Below the pieces are notes generated by a model, which made no database searches, was not told where the DNA came from, and saw only the letters and a program-made list of their open reading frames with translations. 64,000 nucleotides of DNA from an uncultured Pelagibacteraceae bacterium. GTDB taxonomy: Bacteria; Pseudomonadota; Alphaproteobacteria; Pelagibacterales; Pelagibacteraceae. Numbering within the stretch: position 1 is the stretch's first letter; each line of letters starts with the position of its first letter. The stretch is taken from assembly GCA_902614835.1 (NCBI GenBank), contig CACMMU010000002.1:1-64000 (forward strand), in the 5' to 3' direction. Positions 31,439 through 41,190 of this stretch are shown here, piece by piece. Position numbers and translations under genes: made by a program.

Positions 31439-31913
31439 TTCTTAAACTTAAGCTCATCTCGTTTATAATCTGCTTTGCCATTAAGCTAGACACATCTTCT
31501 ATAATTTTTTTTTCTTTACTTACTGTATCAGAATACATAGATGATGCTTTATAATTTTGAGAATTTGTAATTTTTTTGGTGTATAAAATTTTTCCTGATA
31601 AACTATTTTTAATTTCTACATCGCACTCTAGTGTGATGCTGTAATTTAGTATTTTTCCCGTCACACTTTTGTTAGCTATATCAACACTTTTTTTACCATT
31701 TACAGAAATAACAAAAACTCCCTTCTTGTCTTTAACAATATTTAACTTGTTAACAATTATTTGGGCTATTCTTTTATTACCACTTGTTTCTATTTGATGA
31801 AATTTTAGTTGTTTTAGCCGATCATTATTTAAGAGAGGTTTGTAATTACAATTGAATGTAAAAATAAAAATGATAATCAGAAAAAATTCTTTTTTTAAAT
31901 TCATATATCTCAT
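31428..31913 (-). CDS. lptE: LPS-assembly lipoprotein LptE-like
   Basis: Lipoprotein signal ([13 protein letters not shown]), between leuS and holA. Confidence 0.75.
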   Translation of the reverse strand: MRYMNLKKEFFLIIIFIFTFNCNYKPLLNNDRLKQLKFHQIETSGNKRIAQIIVNKLNIVKDKKGVFVISVNGKKSVDIANKSVTGKILNYSITLECDVEIKNSLSGKILYTKKITNSQNYKASSMYSDTVSKEKKIIEDVSSLMAKQIINEMSLSLRNDI

Positions 31914-34417
31914 TTAATTATAAAATTGATAACCTTGTTTTTGACAAATACATTTTTAACAATCTTTTTATTTATTAGATTTTTTTTAATATTCTCAATA
32001 TTTTTTGCTTTTGCGATAGCTTCTTTTTCATCTGAATCTTTTTTGATCAAAAGCAGGCCTCTTTTTTTTCCATTTATTTGAACAACAATTGTCACTTCGC
32101 TGTCTTCTAAAAGGGTTTTATCGGCTTTTGGCCATTTATTATTTTGTAAAAAATTTTCTCCTTCCAGAGCAGCTAAACACTCACATGTTATATGGGGCAT
32201 AAAAGGCATCATTATTCTCATTATTTTTATCTGCGTCTCTTTCAAGCAATTTGTGCTTATATCTTTCGAAATGTAATCATTAACAACATGTATTAATTCG
32301 TAAAAATTTGCAACCACAACATTCAAATGAAATTTTTCAATCAAATTTGATATTTTAAATAGATATTTATTAAATTTTGAAAGAAATTTTTTTTCTTCAA
32401 TTTTACAAATTTTTGTTTCTTTTCTTTCAATAATTTTTTTATTTAGACTCCATAATTTTTGAACAAATTTGTGAGCACTAGACACACCTTCATTTGACCA
32501 CTGTATATCTCTATCAGGAGGGCTATCAGAAAGCATAAACCATCTTATTGCATCGGCACCATAAATGCCGATCATGCTTTCAGGGTCTACAACATTTTTT
32601 TTAGATTTTGACATTGCCTCAGATGGTCCAACAATTACTTTGGATTTTTTATATTTACTTGCTTCGTCAGGGCTTAGCCATTCACCTTTTTCGTTTTTGT
32701 ATGTTTCATGACAAACCATACCTTGTGTAAACAGTCCTTTAAATGGCTCTTTAATTTTAATCTTATCGTCCTTTAGTTTAATTGCTCTCATAAAAAATCT
32801 TGAATATAATAAGTGTAATATTGCGTGTTCAACACCTCCTATGTACTGATCAACCGGCATCCAATAATTGAAAGCATCTTTGTCAAAAGGTTTGTCGTTT
32901 AACTTTGGTGAGCAGAATCTTATAAAATACCATGAGGAATCGACAAAAGTATCCAATGTATCTGTTTCTCTAGTAGCCGGCTCACCAGTCTTTTTGTGTT
33001 TAGTTATTTTCCATGTAGGGTGGTTTGCTAACGGATTACCCTTAGAATTTAAATCAATATTTTCCGGAAGCTTAATTGGTAGTTCACTTTTTTCAACTGG
33101 TACCACCTTCCCGTCTTTTAAGTAAATCATTGGAATGGGACATCCCCAATATCTTTGTCTAGATATACCCCAGTCTTTAAGTCTAAAAGAAGTTTTCCTG
33201 TTTCCAATTTTTTTTCTTACAATTTCATCCATTATTTTTTCTTTTGCCTGATCCACACTAAGGCCGTTTAAAAAATTTGAGTTTATGATTTTACCATCGC
33301 CAGTATAGGCCCCATTATTTGTAGAGCTTTCCATGGACTTTACTACAGGAATTATTTTAAGTTTGTATTTAGTAGCAAAATCATAATCCCGCTGATCGTG
33401 AGCAGGACATCCAAAAATTGCTCCAGTTCCATAGTCCATCAAAATAAAATTTGCTACATAAATAGGTATTTTTTCATTTTCTTTAAAAGGATGTTTGGCT
33501 TCAAGACCTGAATTAAACCCAATTTTTTCTGCATTAGCTATCGCTTCCTCTGTTGTACCAACATGAGAACACTTTCTTTTAAATTCTTTGAAATCTTTTT
33601 GGGTTTCAAGCCCCTTACACAGAGGATGGTCCACTGATATTGCTAAAAAAGTCGCTCCAAATATAGTATCTGGACGAGTAGTAAAAATTTTTACTTTTTG
33701 CTTTGTTTTGTTGATTTCAAAGTCTATTTCACAACCAACAGATCTGCCAATCCAATTTTTCTGCATAAGCTTAACTTTCTCAGGCCACTCCTTGAGAGTA
33801 TCTAAATCTTCAAGTAGCTCATTTGAAAATTTTGAAATATTAAAAAACCACTGGGATAATTTTTTTCTTTCTACGACCGCGTTAGATCTCCATCCCTTTC
33901 CATCAATTACTTGTTCGTTTGCTAGAACGGTTTCGTCGACTGGATCCCAATTAACATATGTCTCTTTTCTCACTACTAAACCTTTATTATAAAAATCTAT
34001 AAATAACTCTTGTTGGTGTTTGTAATATTCTTCATCGCAGGTAGAAATTTCTAAGTTCCAATCGATCGAAAGGCCAAGGGACATAAGCTGCCTCTTCATA
34101 GTCGCGATGTTTTTTTGTGTCCAATCTTTTGGGCTTAGGTTATTTTCTCTTGCAGCATTTTCTGCGGGCATACCGAAAGAATCCCACCCCATAGGATGAA
34201 GAACGTCGAAACCATTCATTAGTTTATATCTCGCCAGGACATCTCCAATAGCATAATTTCTGACATGTCCCATGTGAATTTTACCCGAAGGGTATGGAAA
34301 CATTTCTAGACAATAAAATTTTTTCCCCTTTTTATCTTTTTTTGAAATAATTCTATTTTTGGACCAAAAATCCTGCCACTTTTTATCTATTTTTTGAATA
34401 CTTAACTGTTCCATCAA
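31910..34417 (-). CDS. leuS: Leucyl-tRNA synthetase
   Basis: [49 protein letters not shown]. Confidence 0.98.
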   Translation of the reverse strand: MMEQLSIQKIDKKWQDFWSKNRIISKKDKKGKKFYCLEMFPYPSGKIHMGHVRNYAIGDVLARYKLMNGFDVLHPMGWDSFGMPAENAARENNLSPKDWTQKNIATMKRQLMSLGLSIDWNLEISTCDEEYYKHQQELFIDFYNKGLVVRKETYVNWDPVDETVLANEQVIDGKGWRSNAVVERKKLSQWFFNISKFSNELLEDLDTLKEWPEKVKLMQKNWIGRSVGCEIDFEINKTKQKVKIFTTRPDTIFGATFLAISVDHPLCKGLETQKDFKEFKRKCSHVGTTEEAIANAEKIGFNSGLEAKHPFKENEKIPIYVANFILMDYGTGAIFGCPAHDQRDYDFATKYKLKIIPVVKSMESSTNNGAYTGDGKIINSNFLNGLSVDQAKEKIMDEIVRKKIGNRKTSFRLKDWGISRQRYWGCPIPMIYLKDGKVVPVEKSELPIKLPENIDLNSKGNPLANHPTWKITKHKKTGEPATRETDTLDTFVDSSWYFIRFCSPKLNDKPFDKDAFNYWMPVDQYIGGVEHAILHLLYSRFFMRAIKLKDDKIKIKEPFKGLFTQGMVCHETYKNEKGEWLSPDEASKYKKSKVIVGPSEAMSKSKKNVVDPESMIGIYGADAIRWFMLSDSPPDRDIQWSNEGVSSAHKFVQKLWSLNKKIIERKETKICKIEEKKFLSKFNKYLFKISNLIEKFHLNVVVANFYELIHVVNDYISKDISTNCLKETQIKIMRIMMPFMPHITCECLAALEGENFLQNNKWPKADKTLLEDSEVTIVVQINGKKRGLLLIKKDSDEKEAIAKAKNIENIKKNLINKKIVKNVFVKNKVINFIIK

Positions 34418-34434
34418 GCTTTTAAGATTTGAAT

Positions 34435-35070
34435 TTATTGACCAGAATCTCTTTTTGTCCTATCGCTTTTGGTTATCTCATCCGCCGTATCAGCGTTTCC
34501 AAAATTCCACCAGCCCTTTTTCTTCTTCTCACCTTTTTTTACCTTCTTATTTTCCTTCATATCTTTTTCAAAAGTTGCGGCCCTTTTAACAATTGCCGTT
34601 CTAATTTCGTCTTCAAGTTTTGATGAAATTTTCTTTATTACACAATTTGATTTTTCTGCACAAACTTTTTTGTGAATAATGATTTTAATACTATCAGCTC
34701 TTAGTTCGCTAGAAAGAAACCTAATGGTAAACTTTAAAGACTCGTTAGGTGCTCTATTGTCGGTATACCAATCTGTAATGATCGTTCCGCCTGAGTAATC
34801 TACGGTTACGAGTGGCATAAAATCAATTACATCAAAAGCAGCTCTCCACATTGGATTTGATGTACTAAATTCATAAGTTGTCGTTCCTCTCTTAGTAAAA
34901 TCTCTTAATGATACCCCCTTACCTTCTTTGACATTTTTTGCTGCTCTTTCTGGACCTTTAACGGGTACTTTACGTGCCGACTGAGGATCCCAACCGCCGC
35001 ATGATATCAGTAAAACCGAACTCATTACGATTAATATAAACTTTGTAAAAAGGCTTAAAAATTTTCTCAT
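34435..35070 (-). CDS. DUF3576 domain lipoprotein
   Basis: Lipoprotein signal [37 protein letters not shown]; directly upstream of leuS. Confidence 0.8.
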   Translation of the reverse strand: MRKFLSLFTKFILIVMSSVLLISCGGWDPQSARKVPVKGPERAAKNVKEGKGVSLRDFTKRGTTTYEFSTSNPMWRAAFDVIDFMPLVTVDYSGGTIITDWYTDNRAPNESLKFTIRFLSSELRADSIKIIIHKKVCAEKSNCVIKKISSKLEDEIRTAIVKRAATFEKDMKENKKVKKGEKKKKGWWNFGNADTADEITKSDRTKRDSGQ

Positions 35071-35325
35071 TTAATACTATTTTATAATTTAAATATCAGA
35101 TGTTCTATTTAGACAAAATTTATCGTATTAACTAACAACTGAAAGTAGAATATATCAACTAATCCACATAAAATAGGGTTTATTTAATGTTGCATAAATA
35201 TCACAAGATTCAAAAATATAAGGTTTAATAACGTTTTTTCGAGTTTTTGGCCCCTGATTTCGTTTAAAAATACGCTGTTAAGTTAAATGTTTAATTTAAA
35301 TAACAATAAATAAAAAGGAAGAAAC

Positions 35326-36342
35326 ATGAACATACTAAAAAAACTAGCATATTCTATCCTTGCTTCAGTATTTGTATTTGCAAATGCAAACGCTGGCGAA
35401 CTGTCTGTAACAGGTGCAGCTAAAGCTACATACACAATTTTGTCTGTAGATGGTAGTGAAACTGATGACAGCGCAGGTAAAGGAATAGGTATTGCTAACG
35501 AGTTTACACTAGGAGCTAGTGGTGAACTTGATAATGGATGGACTTGGTCAATGAATCAAGACATCGACGGTGCTACTGTTCAGGACGATAAATCTATCGT
35601 TATTGGAATGGGCGGCATGGGTTCAGTTAAAATTAATATCTCTGATGGTGGTTTACAGAAGAACTTCAGTTCATCTCAGTCAGTATATGGTACTCCAGTA
35701 GATAACGGTGAAGGTGGAACTTATACAGATGCAGGTGACACAGGAGCGATGAACACTGTTAGATATACTACTCCAAGTGGATTACCGTTGGACGCAGTTG
35801 TTGCAGTACAGTACGCGCCTTACACAGGTGCCGCTGATAATAACTCATCTAACGCAGCTGGAGCACTTGATGCATTACACGAAAGTGCATTTGAATATGC
35901 TGTAAGCATGTCACCAATCGAAGGACTTGAAGTTGGTGCTTCTTACTACGATCCAGATGACCCATCAAAAGGTCAACAAGAAGAAGGTGGAGCATACTAT
36001 GCTACATACGCTCTTGGTGCAGTTAGTTTTGGTTACGGTAAATCGTACAAAGCTACTTCTCTAGACAATGGAGACACTGGAACAGAAGCATACGACAATA
36101 CGCAAATGTCTATAGCGTTTAACGTTAATGATAATCTATCTGTATCATTCGAAGATATCGAATCAGAACAGCAAGATGTAACTAACTCTAACGACATAAC
36201 TATGGACGTACAGTCAGTTCAAGCTTCTTACACAGTTGCAGGAATGACGTTATCAATTTCTAACGAAGATTATGATAACCATGACTACACAACTGGTAAC
36301 AAGATGAAAGAGACTAACTTTGCAATGTCAATTGCGTTCTAA
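35326..36342 (+). CDS. Outer-membrane porin
   Basis: Signal peptide ILASVFVFANANAGELSVTGAAKATYT, alternating beta-strand pattern, C-terminal ETNFAMSIAF; aaggaag RBS. Confidence 0.88.
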   Translation: MNILKKLAYSILASVFVFANANAGELSVTGAAKATYTILSVDGSETDDSAGKGIGIANEFTLGASGELDNGWTWSMNQDIDGATVQDDKSIVIGMGGMGSVKINISDGGLQKNFSSSQSVYGTPVDNGEGGTYTDAGDTGAMNTVRYTTPSGLPLDAVVAVQYAPYTGAADNNSSNAAGALDALHESAFEYAVSMSPIEGLEVGASYYDPDDPSKGQQEEGGAYYATYALGAVSFGYGKSYKATSLDNGDTGTEAYDNTQMSIAFNVNDNLSVSFEDIESEQQDVTNSNDITMDVQSVQASYTVAGMTLSISNEDYDNHDYTTGNKMKETNFAMSIAF

Positions 36343-36360
36343 GTATAGTTAAAAATTATT

Positions 36361-36936
36361 TTAAAAAAGCCGGCGAATTATCGCCGGCTTTTTTTTTACC
36401 TCTGACAATAAAGCTATTCCTTCACAATTTAGTATATTAATTTTCATAAGGTTTTTTGATTTAATACCACCTAATGCAACAAAGTTTTTAAGTAAATTCT
36501 TTGTCATAAGATTAAATCTTGTAGTACCTAAAAAGGTGGACTTGTTTTTATAATCAGTTTTAAAGAGCCTTGATAAAATAACCGTTTCGCAGCCCTGCTT
36601 TCTTTTCATGTTAATTTCACTAAAATTGTGGGCTGAACCAATGATCTCAAAATTCTTTCGCAATGTTTTGCTAATGTTTAAAAATTTCTTATTATAAGAT
36701 GACAGGTATATTCCACTTGCATTTAACCTTAGAGCTTTAGAAAGATCATTTGCAACAAAAAATTTAATATTCTTCTTTTTACAGAGTTTCTGAAAGGCAA
36801 TAATCTCACTAAGCTTCTCTTTTTTAATATTATTTCTGTAAATTAGGTTAAATTTACTTCTATTTTTAACACGGTTTAAATTAATAGAACTTAAATTTTC
36901 TATATAAATGTAGTATTTGTTTTTTTTAATAAACAT
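36361..36936 (-). CDS. Thiamine-phosphate synthase (ThiE/TenI)-like protein
   Basis: ANDLSKALRLNASGIYLSS, IIGSAHNFSEI, VALGGIKSKNLMKINILNCEGIALLSEV. Confidence 0.75.
   Translation of the reverse strand: MFIKKNKYYIYIENLSSINLNRVKNRSKFNLIYRNNIKKEKLSEIIAFQKLCKKKNIKFFVANDLSKALRLNASGIYLSSYNKKFLNISKTLRKNFEIIGSAHNFSEINMKRKQGCETVILSRLFKTDYKNKSTFLGTTRFNLMTKNLLKNFVALGGIKSKNLMKINILNCEGIALLSEVKKKPAIIRRLF
36363..36397 (+). terminator. Intrinsic terminator downstream of porin
   Basis: AGCCGGCGA-ATTA-TCGCCGGCT stem, A-tract before and T-tract after. Confidence 0.93.
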
Positions 36937-36939
36937 ATT

Positions 36940-37605
36940 ATGCCTAGTGTATTAGAAAGAATTAAAAAAATCCAAAGTGATATTTCTCAGCAACAGACTG
37001 ACTTTGCAATATCCCCTAAAATTATAGCGGTAAGTAAAACTTTTCCTCTTGAACATATAAAGCCTCTAGTAGATTTAGGACATATTCATTTTGGCGAAAA
37101 TAAAGTTCAAGAAGCCGAACATAAATGGACAACTATTAAAAAAGAAAATAAAAATTTAAAGATCCACATGTTAGGCAAGCTCCAGACTAACAAAGTAAAA
37201 AAAGCCATCTCTATTTTTGATTTTATCCATTCAGTTGATAATAAAAAACTAGCAGAAATTTTAAAAAAATATGAACACGAATTAAATAAAAAATTGTCAT
37301 ATTTTATACAAGTGAATTTTGCTGATGAAAAACAAAAATCTGGTTTACCTGCATCGGATGTATTTTCTTTTTATGAATATTGTAAAAATGATTTAAAACT
37401 AAATGTTATCGGGCTTATGTGTTTTCCTCCTTTTGGTGTAGATCCAACAAATTTTTTTAAAGAAGCTTATCAGTTAAACCAAAAAATTGGACTTAAAGAA
37501 CTTAGTATGGGCATGTCTAATGACTATTTACAAGCTATAAAACTAGGGAGCACCTATGTCAGAGTTGGGAGCGCAATTTTTGGTGAGAGAAAATCTAACG
37601 AATAA
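36940..37605 (+). CDS. YggS family pyridoxal phosphate homeostasis protein
   Basis: IIAVSKTFPLEHIKPLVDLGHIHFGENKVQEAEHKW, HMLGKLQTNKVKKAI, GSTYVRVGSAIFGER. Confidence 0.95.
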   Translation: MPSVLERIKKIQSDISQQQTDFAISPKIIAVSKTFPLEHIKPLVDLGHIHFGENKVQEAEHKWTTIKKENKNLKIHMLGKLQTNKVKKAISIFDFIHSVDNKKLAEILKKYEHELNKKLSYFIQVNFADEKQKSGLPASDVFSFYEYCKNDLKLNVIGLMCFPPFGVDPTNFFKEAYQLNQKIGLKELSMGMSNDYLQAIKLGSTYVRVGSAIFGERKSNE

Positions 37606-38086
37606 TAATTTTTGTTTTTTTTTTTATCTTTGGAAGAATCTTTAAAAAATCATTTTTTTTAATTGCTACGCAACCTTTTGTTGGACTAAATTTTTTATCT
37701 GTCAAATGTAAAAAAATTGCACTTCCTTTATTTCGTATTATGGGGTTCCTATTATAATTCATAACAAGAACAAGATCATATACACTTTTTTTTAAAAAAA
37801 GTTTTTCTGCACCAAAGGAAAAAGGGAATTTAATTAATCTATTATACATCATCGAATGGGGATCATCACACCAGCCCATATTTTTTTTTATATTTTTTTT
37901 AGGAATAGAAGTTTTAAAATGTTTAACCCTGTCTTTTCTGTATAACAACGACTCGAATCTAAATTCTCCAGATGGAGTGCATAAATCTCCCTCCCTCTTG
38001 TTTTTTGAAATCCCCCTTTTACCTATGGTACATTTTATCTTATAATGACCAATACGTAAAAATTTATTTTTTAAAATTATATGCAT
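37595..38086 (-). CDS. L,D-transpeptidase (YkuD) family protein
   Basis: CTIGKRGISKNKREGDLCTPSGEF, GSAIFLHLTDKKFSPTKGCVAI catalytic Cys motif. Confidence 0.87.
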   Translation of the reverse strand: MHIILKNKFLRIGHYKIKCTIGKRGISKNKREGDLCTPSGEFRFESLLYRKDRVKHFKTSIPKKNIKKNMGWCDDPHSMMYNRLIKFPFSFGAEKLFLKKSVYDLVLVMNYNRNPIIRNKGSAIFLHLTDKKFSPTKGCVAIKKNDFLKILPKIKKKTKIIIR

Positions 38087-38716
38087 AAAAATTCTTATAA
38101 AATTAAAGTTGCTTTCTCATGTGATAAAAGTTTTAGCAATTCAATTGAAGAATTAAAGCCTTTTTTAGGTTTTGATTTACATGAAATTCAGCTTCCAGAA
38201 GCCTTAAATTCATTAAATACAGGGAATCATGTTTTAATTGTGGATTCTCTACATGCCGGGGAGCTTCCTTTTGATAAAGTAAAAATTCCTAAAATTTTAA
38301 TACTTAAACAAAACGAGAGAAACACTTTTAACCATAAATTTGAAAACATTTTAAAATTACCAATTCATTTTGAGCAATTTAACCAAACAATTATAGACTT
38401 GTCACAAAAATATAAATTTCACCAAAATTCCTTATTAAAGGTGAAAGATTATACACTTGATAAAAATACGAGATTTTTAAAAAAGAAAGAAAATTTTGTT
38501 AAAGTTACAGAGAAAGAAATGCATTTTATTGAGGAGTTAAATAGATACTCAAAGCCATTGACCAAGGACTATATACTAAAAAATATATGGGGATACTCGT
38601 CAGATACCGATACTCATACTGTAGAAACGCATATTTATAGATTAAGACAAAAAATCAAAAATAAGTTTAATGATGAAGATTTTATTAAACATACGCCCGA
38701 AGGTTATTCATTTTGA
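38081..38716 (+). CDS. Response regulator-like protein with atypical receiver and OmpR-type winged-helix domain
   Basis: C-terminal KPLTKDYILKNIWGYSSDTDTHTVETHIYRLRQKIKNKFNDEDFIKHTPEGYSF; N-terminal half weakly receiver-like. Confidence 0.82.
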   Translation: MHKNSYKIKVAFSCDKSFSNSIEELKPFLGFDLHEIQLPEALNSLNTGNHVLIVDSLHAGELPFDKVKIPKILILKQNERNTFNHKFENILKLPIHFEQFNQTIIDLSQKYKFHQNSLLKVKDYTLDKNTRFLKKKENFVKVTEKEMHFIEELNRYSKPLTKDYILKNIWGYSSDTDTHTVETHIYRLRQKIKNKFNDEDFIKHTPEGYSF

Positions 38717-38829
38717 AAAAAAGAAATATTTTTGCCAAGGATCTGTTTACAAAAAAGTATAAGAGAAGAATTGTTAAACCTAGAAAAGGCAAGGGCAGTT
38801 TTAGCCGAAAAAAATTTAAGAAGCCCTAG
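38713..38829 (+). CDS. Small ArfA-like alternative ribosome-rescue factor candidate
   Basis: TTG start overlapping upstream TGA; MKKRNIFAKDLFTKKYKRRIVKPRKGKGSFSRKKFKKP*; matches the ArfA core motif LF..R.(V/I)xKxxKGKGS(Y/F)xRK; not in the supplied ORF track. Confidence 0.72.
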   Translation: MKKRNIFAKDLFTKKYKRRIVKPRKGKGSFSRKKFKKP

Positions 38830-39745
38830 CTCCAATTACTTGAATAATCTTTGAGGACATCTCCGTTCCTTTTTCAAGACATTGTTTTAATGACTTATTG
38901 TTTATGTATCCATGTAAAAAACCCGCTGCAAAAAGATCTCCAGCACCAGTTAAATCTACAATTTTTAAATTTTTTTGAATTCCAAATTCGGCTACCTCTT
39001 CATTATTGATTGCTACACTACCTTTTTCACCTCTCGTTATTACAATTAGTTTTCCCAAGTTTTTCCCAAAAGCAATTACATCTTCAAAATTCTTTGTATC
39101 AATAAGAGACAAAATTTCTTGTTCATTTGCAAACGTAATATCTAAAGAATTTTTAACCAAATCTAAAAAATTTACTTTGTGTCTATCAACACAAAACTTG
39201 TCCGACAAAGACATTGCTGTCTTTTTTGAATTTTTAATTGCTTTCTCAAAAGCTTTTTTAGGATACCCTTCATCCCAAAGGTAACCTTCAAAAAAAGTCA
39301 TTTCACTTTCTTTAATTGCTTCAATATCAATATCATTTTCATTAATTTTTCCAGCAATACCTAAAAAGGTAACCATAGTTCTTTCCGAGTCCGGTGTTAT
39401 TAAAATTAAACATGTTCCAGTCGGTATCTTCTCTTTTTTTTTAGAATAAAAGTACTTAACCTTTTCTTTTTTTAAACCATCTTCATATTTATTTCCTAAT
39501 TCATCATCATTTACTTTTCCTATAAAACCAACGTCATTACCAAGCTGTGAAAGACCAACAACTGAATTTGCAACTGACCCCCCAGAAATAGTTTCCTCTA
39601 TTTTGAGATTTGATAATAATTTTTTGAACTCATTTTCATCAACAAGTTTCATTGTACTTTTGGTCAATTTATTTTCTAAGATAAAATCATCATTTACTTT
39701 GCAAATAACATCAACTATTGCGTTTCCTATTCCCAAGATTTTCAT
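38816..39745 (-). CDS. Adenosine kinase / PfkB family sugar kinase
   Basis: GIGNAIVDVICKV, SGGSVANSVVGLSQLG, DLTGAGDLFAAGFLHGY. Confidence 0.92.
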   Translation of the reverse strand: MKILGIGNAIVDVICKVNDDFILENKLTKSTMKLVDENEFKKLLSNLKIEETISGGSVANSVVGLSQLGNDVGFIGKVNDDELGNKYEDGLKKEKVKYFYSKKKEKIPTGTCLILITPDSERTMVTFLGIAGKINENDIDIEAIKESEMTFFEGYLWDEGYPKKAFEKAIKNSKKTAMSLSDKFCVDRHKVNFLDLVKNSLDITFANEQEILSLIDTKNFEDVIAFGKNLGKLIVITRGEKGSVAINNEEVAEFGIQKNLKIVDLTGAGDLFAAGFLHGYINNKSLKQCLEKGTEMSSKIIQVIGARAS

Positions 39746-39746
39746 A

Positions 39747-40400
39747 TTAAGCTTTTTTTGTTTTTATAGGTTTTTTTCTATTAGGATAACAAGTAGTACA
39801 GATTTTACAAGCAACACCGTAACATTCTCTGGCCTTACAATATTCCCTTCCATAATAAATTATTTGAAGATGAAGCTTATTCCACGATTTTTTAGGAAAT
39901 AATCTTTTCAGATCTTTTTCAGTTTGAACAACATTTTTGCCATTTGTTAAACCCCATCTTTGAGCCAAACGATGAATGTGCGTATCAACTGGAAAAGCAG
40001 GATAACCAAAACCTTGTGACATAACTACGCTGGCAGTTTTATGCCCAACTCCATGAAGCTTCTCAAGATCATTAAAATTTTTAGGAACCTTTCCCTTGTG
40101 CTTTTGCAATAATTGTTTTGAGAGCAAATATATACTTTTAGATTTATTTCTAAAAAAACCCAAACTCTTAATCAATCTTTCAATTTTTTTTCTTCCTAAT
40201 TTTACAAAATGTTCTGGTTTGTAATATTTAGGGTATATATTTTTAGTAGCTTTATTCACATTAATATCAGTTGTTTGCGCAGATAGAGCCACAGAGACCA
40301 ATAGAGTAAATATATTTTTATGTTTTAAAGGAATGGGTGTCTTTGGATAAATTTTATTAAGAAATTTTAGAACTATTTCAGCTCTTTTTTTCTGACTCAT
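39747..40400 (-). CDS. nth: Endonuclease III
   Basis: LVSVALSAQTTDINVNKAT, LHGVGHKTASVVMSQGFGYPAFPVDTHIHRLAQRWGL, C-terminal Fe-S Cys cluster. Confidence 0.96.
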   Translation of the reverse strand: MSQKKRAEIVLKFLNKIYPKTPIPLKHKNIFTLLVSVALSAQTTDINVNKATKNIYPKYYKPEHFVKLGRKKIERLIKSLGFFRNKSKSIYLLSKQLLQKHKGKVPKNFNDLEKLHGVGHKTASVVMSQGFGYPAFPVDTHIHRLAQRWGLTNGKNVVQTEKDLKRLFPKKSWNKLHLQIIYYGREYCKARECYGVACKICTTCYPNRKKPIKTKKA

Positions 40401-40429
40401 TGTTTTAAATTTATTTAAAATTTAAAACA
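40401..40429. repeat. Perfect 12-bp inverted repeat, 5-nt loop, at dapB stop/nth start
   Basis: TGTTTTAAATTT-ATTTA-AAATTTAAAACA. Confidence 0.85.
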
Positions 40430-41190
40430 TTTCTCATAGAGTATAAACCTGGTTTTTTATTTATTAACCATTTTGCTGCGGTTAAAGCACCTTCCGAGTA
40501 CAAAGCTCTATCAAAAGCCTCATGATTTAAAGTTATTATTTCTTTTCCACTGGAAAATCTAACCTCATGCTCGCCAACAGCTTTTCCCTTTCTGAGAGAA
40601 TTAAAGTTTATTTTTTTGCTGTATGGAAAAGATTTTTTATTAAAATATTTTTTTCCAATAATTGTACCAAAATTTTTATTTTTCCCATCCGCTATACCTT
40701 TTCCAAGCATTAATGCTGTACCTGAAGGGTGGTCTTTCTTGTGTCTATGATGTACTTCAAAAACTTTTGATAAAAAATTACCACCAAGAGATTTTGATGC
40801 AATCTCAGTTAAATAAACAAGAAGATTAACTCCCAAGCTCATATTTCCTGCTTTCAATATTGGTATTTTTCTAGAATATTTTCTTATTAATTTTTCTTCT
40901 TTTTTAGAAAAACCAGTTGTTCCAATAACCACTCTCTTTTTTAACTTTGATGCGATTTTGAGAACTTCTAGAGTGCATTTTGGTACTGTAAAATCAATAA
41001 TTACATTTACATTTTTAAATGCATTTTCTGAATTTAACTGAGGTTTTAAGCTTGATATCTTTTTATTAATAATTTCATTTTCTGTGATGGAAACAAGTTT
41101 AAAATTTTGTGAAACTTTTGAAGATTTTATAAGCTGTTGACCCATTCTTCCAAGACATCCAGTAATAGCCAAATTAATTTTTTTCATCAA
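40411..41190 (-). CDS. dapB: 4-hydroxy-tetrahydrodipicolinate reductase
   Basis: [65 protein letters not shown]. Confidence 0.96.
   Translation of the reverse strand: MMKKINLAITGCLGRMGQQLIKSSKVSQNFKLVSITENEIINKKISSLKPQLNSENAFKNVNVIIDFTVPKCTLEVLKIASKLKKRVVIGTTGFSKKEEKLIRKYSRKIPILKAGNMSLGVNLLVYLTEIASKSLGGNFLSKVFEVHHRHKKDHPSGTALMLGKGIADGKNKNFGTIIGKKYFNKKSFPYSKKINFNSLRKGKAVGEHEVRFSSGKEIITLNHEAFDRALYSEGALTAAKWLINKKPGLYSMRNVLNFK

Noticed and set aside
35160-35168. TAATCCACA upstream of the porin as a DnaA box/origin signal
   Set aside because: A single one-mismatch 9-mer in AT-rich DNA, with no supporting synteny.
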